Source of the DNA: Pseudomonas lopnurensis
Lineage (GTDB): Bacteria; Pseudomonadota; Gammaproteobacteria; Pseudomonadales; Pseudomonadaceae
Length of the DNA: 54,652 bases
Direction of reading: 5' to 3'
NCBI RefSeq assembly: GCF_015070855.1
Contig: NZ_JADDIX010000007.1
Location: forward strand, 39,593 to 94,244
This document shows, in pieces, positions 51,027 through 54,652 of this stretch. The position numbers and the translations under genes are program-made. The first letter of the stretch is position 1. Every line of letters starts with the position of its first letter. Below the pieces are notes generated by a model. That model did not search any database. It worked only from the letters and a program-made list of their open reading frames with translations, and was not told the DNA's origin.

Positions 51027-52376
51027 ATGAAGCACACCTGGAGTCCCGAGAGCTGGAGGGCCAAGCCGATCCAGCAGCAACCCGAGTACCCCGATGCCGG
51101 GCATCTGGAACGCGTCGAGAAGACCCTCGCCGGCCTGCCGCCACTGGTTTTCGCCGGGGAGGCCCGCGAGTTGCGCCGACAGTTCGCCGCGGTAGCCCAG
51201 GGCCGGGCCTTCCTGCTCCAGGGCGGCGACTGCGCCGAGAGTTTCGCCGAGTTCTCCGCCACCAAGATCCGCGACACCTTCAAGGTGCTGCTGCAGATGG
51301 CCATCGTCATGACCTTCGCCGCTGGCTGTCCGGTGGTGAAGGTCGGGCGCATGGCCGGCCAGTTCGCCAAGCCGCGCTCGGCCGGCAACGAGACCATCGA
51401 CGGCGTCAGCCTGCCCGCCTACCGCGGCGATATCGTCAACGGCATCGACTTCAATGCCAAGAGCCGTGTGCCGGACCCGGAGCGCCTGCTGCAGGCCTAT
51501 CACCAATCCACGGCCAGCCTCAACCTGCTGCGCGCCTTCGCCCAGGGCGGTTTCGCCGACCTGCACCAGGTGCACCAGTGGAACCTGGATTTCATCGCCA
51601 ACTCGCTGCTGGCCGAGAAATACCATCAGCTCGGCGCCCGTATCGACGAGACGCTGAAGTTCATGCGCGCCTGCGGCCTGGACGATGCCCCCCAGCTGCG
51701 CGAGACCAGCTTCTTCACCGCTCACGAAGCCCTGCTGCTCAACTACGAGCAGGCCTTCGTCCGCCAGGACAGCCTCACTGGCGACTGGTACGACTGCTCG
51801 GCACACATGCTCTGGATCGGCGACCGTACCCGCCAACTGGACGGCGCGCACGTGGAATTCCTGCGCGGGGTGGGCAACCCCATCGGGGTCAAGGTCGGCC
51901 CGAGCATGGACAGCGAGGAGCTGATCCGCCTGATCGACACCCTCAACCCGGAGAACGACCCCGGCCGCCTCAACCTGATCGTGCGCATGGGTGCCGACAA
52001 GGTCGAAGCCGGCCTGCCACGCCTGATCCGCGCAGTGCAGAACGAAGGGCGCCAGGTGCTGTGGAGCTCGGACCCGATGCACGGCAACACCATGAAGGCC
52101 TCCAGCGGTTACAAGACGCGGGATTTCGAGCGGGTGCTGGCCGAGGTGCGGCAGTTCTTCGACGTGCACCGGGCCGAGGGCAGTTATCCCGGTGGCATCC
52201 ATATCGAGATGACCGGACAGAACGTCACCGAGTGCATCGGCGGCTCACGCCCGATCACCGAGGCCGGCCTCAGCGACCGCTACCACACCCATTGCGATCC
52301 ACGGCTCAATGCCGACCAGTCGCTGGAGATGGCCTTCATGATCGCCGAGACGCTGAAGCAACTGCGACCGCATTGA
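51027..52376 (+). CDS. 3-deoxy-7-phosphoheptulonate synthase, class II
   Basis: A 449-residue class II (plant-type) DAHP synthase. Motifs: [10 protein letters not shown] with the metal-binding Cys, [38 protein letters not shown] and [15 protein letters not shown]. It condenses phosphoenolpyruvate and erythrose 4-phosphate in the first step of aromatic amino acid synthesis. The start at 51027 ([11 protein letters not shown]) is family-like; the longer frame overlaps the promoter of the divergent gene. Length fits the primary-metabolism type, not the shorter PhzC. Confidence 0.95.
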   Translation: MKHTWSPESWRAKPIQQQPEYPDAGHLERVEKTLAGLPPLVFAGEARELRRQFAAVAQGRAFLLQGGDCAESFAEFSATKIRDTFKVLLQMAIVMTFAAGCPVVKVGRMAGQFAKPRSAGNETIDGVSLPAYRGDIVNGIDFNAKSRVPDPERLLQAYHQSTASLNLLRAFAQGGFADLHQVHQWNLDFIANSLLAEKYHQLGARIDETLKFMRACGLDDAPQLRETSFFTAHEALLLNYEQAFVRQDSLTGDWYDCSAHMLWIGDRTRQLDGAHVEFLRGVGNPIGVKVGPSMDSEELIRLIDTLNPENDPGRLNLIVRMGADKVEAGLPRLIRAVQNEGRQVLWSSDPMHGNTMKASSGYKTRDFERVLAEVRQFFDVHRAEGSYPGGIHIEMTGQNVTECIGGSRPITEAGLSDRYHTHCDPRLNADQSLEMAFMIAETLKQLRPH

Positions 52377-53041
52377 AGCAGAGCATGCAGGAGGCGCCTG
52401 CGCATCTTCGTCGCAGCGCTGTCGGCAGCAAACAGGGTGCAGCCCCGAGAAAGCCGCATGTGCGCACCGCGCCCGCAGGAGCCCCGGGGGGGGATGCCGA
52501 GTCCTTGTTGGCGATCATCGGCGTTGCGGCGGCTCGCCCGCAAGCGGGCTCCTACCGATGGGGCAAAAGGATAATCCGCGTTCATACCCGGCAGACGCGT
52601 GGGCAAGGCTTCGCCGTTGCCCACCCTACGGACTGGCGAAATCTCTAAATTTATCCGATAAAAACAAAGCGTTATTTTATGTTTGATGAGAGCCGGCTTG
52701 CTCGCGATCCAGCGCGGACTCGTCGTCCCTGGGCTCCCACGGCCGAATGCGCGGCGGCTCGTACCCGCCCATGGCGCCAGGAAAGCACAGCGCAGTTAGG
52801 CCAACCGTCAGCTCCCGCCATGCCGCCACGCCGGACGACGGAAGGCCGGCACGGCAAGGGGCCACGCGGTCTAACGCTCGATTGCTTCATCGCGGCAGGT
52901 TCGACCTTCATAGGTCACTAATAATTAGCAACATCGTTAACTCGCCAGCTAACTAATGGCTGATAGAATTCGCGCCGCATTTGACCCGGATTCCCCTACG
53001 CCCTCTCGCAGCCGGGCCATCGTTTAGAGGAAACACCCCGC
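52377..53041. other. Intergenic region with REP-like repeats
   Basis: Gene-free as far as I can see. At 52484-52556 is a variant of the dispersed repeat found at 13703 and 43113 (GATGCCGAGTCCTTGTTGGC, GATCATCGGC, CCGCAAGCGGGCTCCTACC). At 52599-52630 is a longer palindrome GTGGGCAAGGCTTCGCCGTT followed by GCCCACCCTACG. An AT-rich patch at 52640-52690 and another at 52915-52970 may include the promoter of the symporter gene. Confidence 0.6.
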
Positions 53042-54490
53042 ATGACCGATTCACCACAGAACAAGGGAGCCGCCATAGCCGCCTCCATCGGCCTGTTTCT
53101 CGGGCCACTGCTCTTGCTGCTATGCATCCTGACCGACCCGCCGGCAGGCTTGTCCGAAACCGCCTGGCTGACGGTCGGCATGGCGGCGCTGATGGCCGTC
53201 TGGTGGTCGACCGAGGCGATTCCGATCCCGGCCACCTCTTTGCTGCCGATCCTGCTGATCCCCATCCTGGGCATCGACACCCTGGCCAGGGCCACCGCCC
53301 CGTACGCCAACCCTACGATCTTCCTCTTTCTCGGCGGCTTCCTGCTCGGCCTGGCGATGCAGCGCTGGAACCTGCACAAGCGCATTGCCCTGGCGACCCT
53401 GCTGGCAATGGGCAATGCGCCGAGTCGCCAGATCGCCGGCTTCATGATCGCCACCGCGTTCATCAGCATGTGGGTGAGCAACACCGCCACCAGCATCATG
53501 ATGCTGCCGATCGGCTTGTCGGTGATCAGCCTGCTGGTGGCCGACAGCGACGCGCGTGAAGGCGAGCGCTTCGCCGTCGCACTGCTGCTCGGCATTGCCT
53601 ACGCCGCCAGTGTCGGCGGCATCGCCACGTTGATCGGTACCCCGCCCAATGCGCTGTTGGCTGCCTTCCTGCGCGAAAACTACGACGTGCACATCGGCTT
53701 CGGCCAGTGGATGTTGCTGGGCCTGCCGGTGAGCATCGGCATGCTGCTGTTCATCTGGTGGTGGCTGGTTCGTGGTGGCTTCAGGCTGGCCGGTGGCGAC
53801 AGCCGCGCGATGCTGGAAAAGGAGATGGCCGAACTCGGCCCGATGTCCAAGGCGGAGAAGATGGTCGCCGTGGTCTTCACCCTGGCGGCGCTGGCATGGA
53901 TCTTCCAGCCGTTGCTGGCCGAACACGTCGACGGCGTGAACGACACCAGTATCGCCATGGCGGCCGCGCTGTTGCTGTTCCTGATTCCGGTTGACCGGCG
54001 CCAGCGCATCTTCCTGCTGGACTGGGATACGGCCAACAAAGCGCCTTGGGGCGTACTGCTGCTGTTCGGCGGCGGCCTGTCACTGGCCGGCGTGATCGGC
54101 GCTTCCGGCCTGGCCCAGTGGATCGCGCAGAGCCTGGGCGGCTTCGGCGTGTTGCCGCTGATCCTGATGATCGGCCTGGTTGCGCTGGTGATCACCTTCC
54201 TCACCGAGATCACATCCAACACCGCGACCGCAGCCGCCTTCCTGCCGCTGCTCGGCGCCCTGGCCGTGGCTCAGGGCCTGCCGCCGGAAATGCTCGCGAT
54301 TCCCGCCGCCATCGCCGCCAGTTGCGCGTTCATGATGCCGGTTGCGACACCACCGAACGCCATCGTCTTCGGTACCGGGCAGATGCGCATCCAGTCGATG
54401 ATCAAGGCGGGGTTCGCCATCAACCTGTTCGGCGTAGTGCTGGTCACGCTGCTGTGTTACGGCCTGGTCGGCTGGATCTGGACGAACTGA
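53042..54490 (+). CDS. DASS-family (SLC13) sodium:anion symporter
   Basis: A 482-residue membrane protein with about 11-12 helices. The two SNT sodium-site motifs of the family are present: SNTATSIMMLP near 140-150 and SNTATAAAFLPLLGAL near 390-405. TLIGTPPNALLAAF and MPVATPPNAIVFGTG are the paired loops. It imports di- or tricarboxylates (for example succinate, malate or citrate) or sulfate with Na+; the substrate is inferred as a dicarboxylate. GAGGAAA precedes the ATG by 9 nt. Single gene, with REP repeats on both sides. Confidence 0.93.
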   Translation: MTDSPQNKGAAIAASIGLFLGPLLLLLCILTDPPAGLSETAWLTVGMAALMAVWWSTEAIPIPATSLLPILLIPILGIDTLARATAPYANPTIFLFLGGFLLGLAMQRWNLHKRIALATLLAMGNAPSRQIAGFMIATAFISMWVSNTATSIMMLPIGLSVISLLVADSDAREGERFAVALLLGIAYAASVGGIATLIGTPPNALLAAFLRENYDVHIGFGQWMLLGLPVSIGMLLFIWWWLVRGGFRLAGGDSRAMLEKEMAELGPMSKAEKMVAVVFTLAALAWIFQPLLAEHVDGVNDTSIAMAAALLLFLIPVDRRQRIFLLDWDTANKAPWGVLLLFGGGLSLAGVIGASGLAQWIAQSLGGFGVLPLILMIGLVALVITFLTEITSNTATAAAFLPLLGALAVAQGLPPEMLAIPAAIAASCAFMMPVATPPNAIVFGTGQMRIQSMIKAGFAINLFGVVLVTLLCYGLVGWIWTN

Positions 54491-54494
54491 ACAG

Positions 54495-54652
54495 GCCTCT
54501 GCAGGAGCTTGCAGGCGATCATCACGGCGATTCGCCAGGGTCGCCAGCAAGCTGGCCTACAGCAACAGCAAAAACAAAGGCTCTGTCCCAATTGCGTGTT
54601 GCTCGAAGTGTCGAGGTGTTCTGAGCGTCCGTAGGAGCGGGCCGTGCCCGCG
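54495..54652. repeat. REP-like repeats at window end
   Basis: At 54501-54565 GCAGGAGCTTGCAGGCGATC and GGTCGCCAGCAAGCTGGCC form an imperfect inverted repeat. At 54631 a GTAGGAGCGGGCCGTGCCCG REP begins and is cut by the window edge; it matches 7495-7515. Confidence 0.8.

Overview
The window is a high-GC chromosomal segment that reads as a Pseudomonas (gammaproteobacterium). The evidence is the fabA-fabB pair beside a chemotaxis transducer and gpsA, the selD-selU pair, the TgpA/DUF58/MoxR cluster, a class II DAHP synthase, several REP-like palindromes, and a Crc-antagonist small RNA of the CrcZ type, which is known only from pseudomonads. From memory, roughly 34.8-49.8 kb resembles the PAO1 block around PA1608-PA1644. 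No phage, insertion sequence, plasmid, CRISPR, tRNA or rRNA was seen.

Layout. 0-4.9 kb: a hypothetical protein, an Uup-type ABC-F ATPase, a secreted SnoaL-like protein and a small membrane protein. 4.9-11.6 kb: a LysR regulator divergent from a complete valine/isobutyryl-CoA catabolic cluster (mmsA, enoyl-CoA hydratase, mmsB, 3-hydroxyisobutyryl-CoA hydrolase, acyl-CoA dehydrogenase). 11.6-13.9 kb: a gene-poor stretch with dispersed repeats, a second diverged copy of the dehydrogenase 3' end, a CrcZ/CrcY/CrcX-type sRNA with its sigma-54 promoter, an IHF site and CbrB-like half-sites, and a small membrane protein. 13.9-21.4 kb: a leftward branched acyl-CoA cluster (alpha-methylacyl-CoA racemase, AlkK-like ligase, acyl-CoA dehydrogenase, thiolase, HSD10-like SDR, AraC regulator). 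21.4-27.8 kb: YqaA-like membrane protein, a hypothetical protein, a periplasmic rhodanese, a DUF2141 protein, a TRAP transporter and a thioesterase. 27.9-34.6 kb: TgpA, DUF58, MoxR and a CtpF-like P-type ATPase. 34.8-43.1 kb: lipoprotein, selU-selD, patatin, AI-2E exporter-like protein, DUF4892, two alpha/beta hydrolases and a YdiI-like thioesterase. 43.4-49.8 kb: sixA, DUF4389, gpsA, fabAB and a chemotaxis transducer. 49.8-54.7 kb: a spermidine synthase-like protein, class II DAHP synthase and a DASS anion symporter.

The main story is the 5-21 kb island. Two converging branched-chain acyl-CoA catabolic clusters surround a Crc-decoy RNA. Several of their genes carry A-rich AANAANAA motifs at their ribosome binding sites, which are the targets of Hfq/Crc carbon catabolite repression. 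The RNA that lifts repression is thus encoded between likely repressed targets, away from the cbrB-pcnB locus where CrcZ is normally found. A second theme is a dispersed repeat made of tandem heptamers plus a long imperfect palindrome, found four times, each time at or just past a stop codon.
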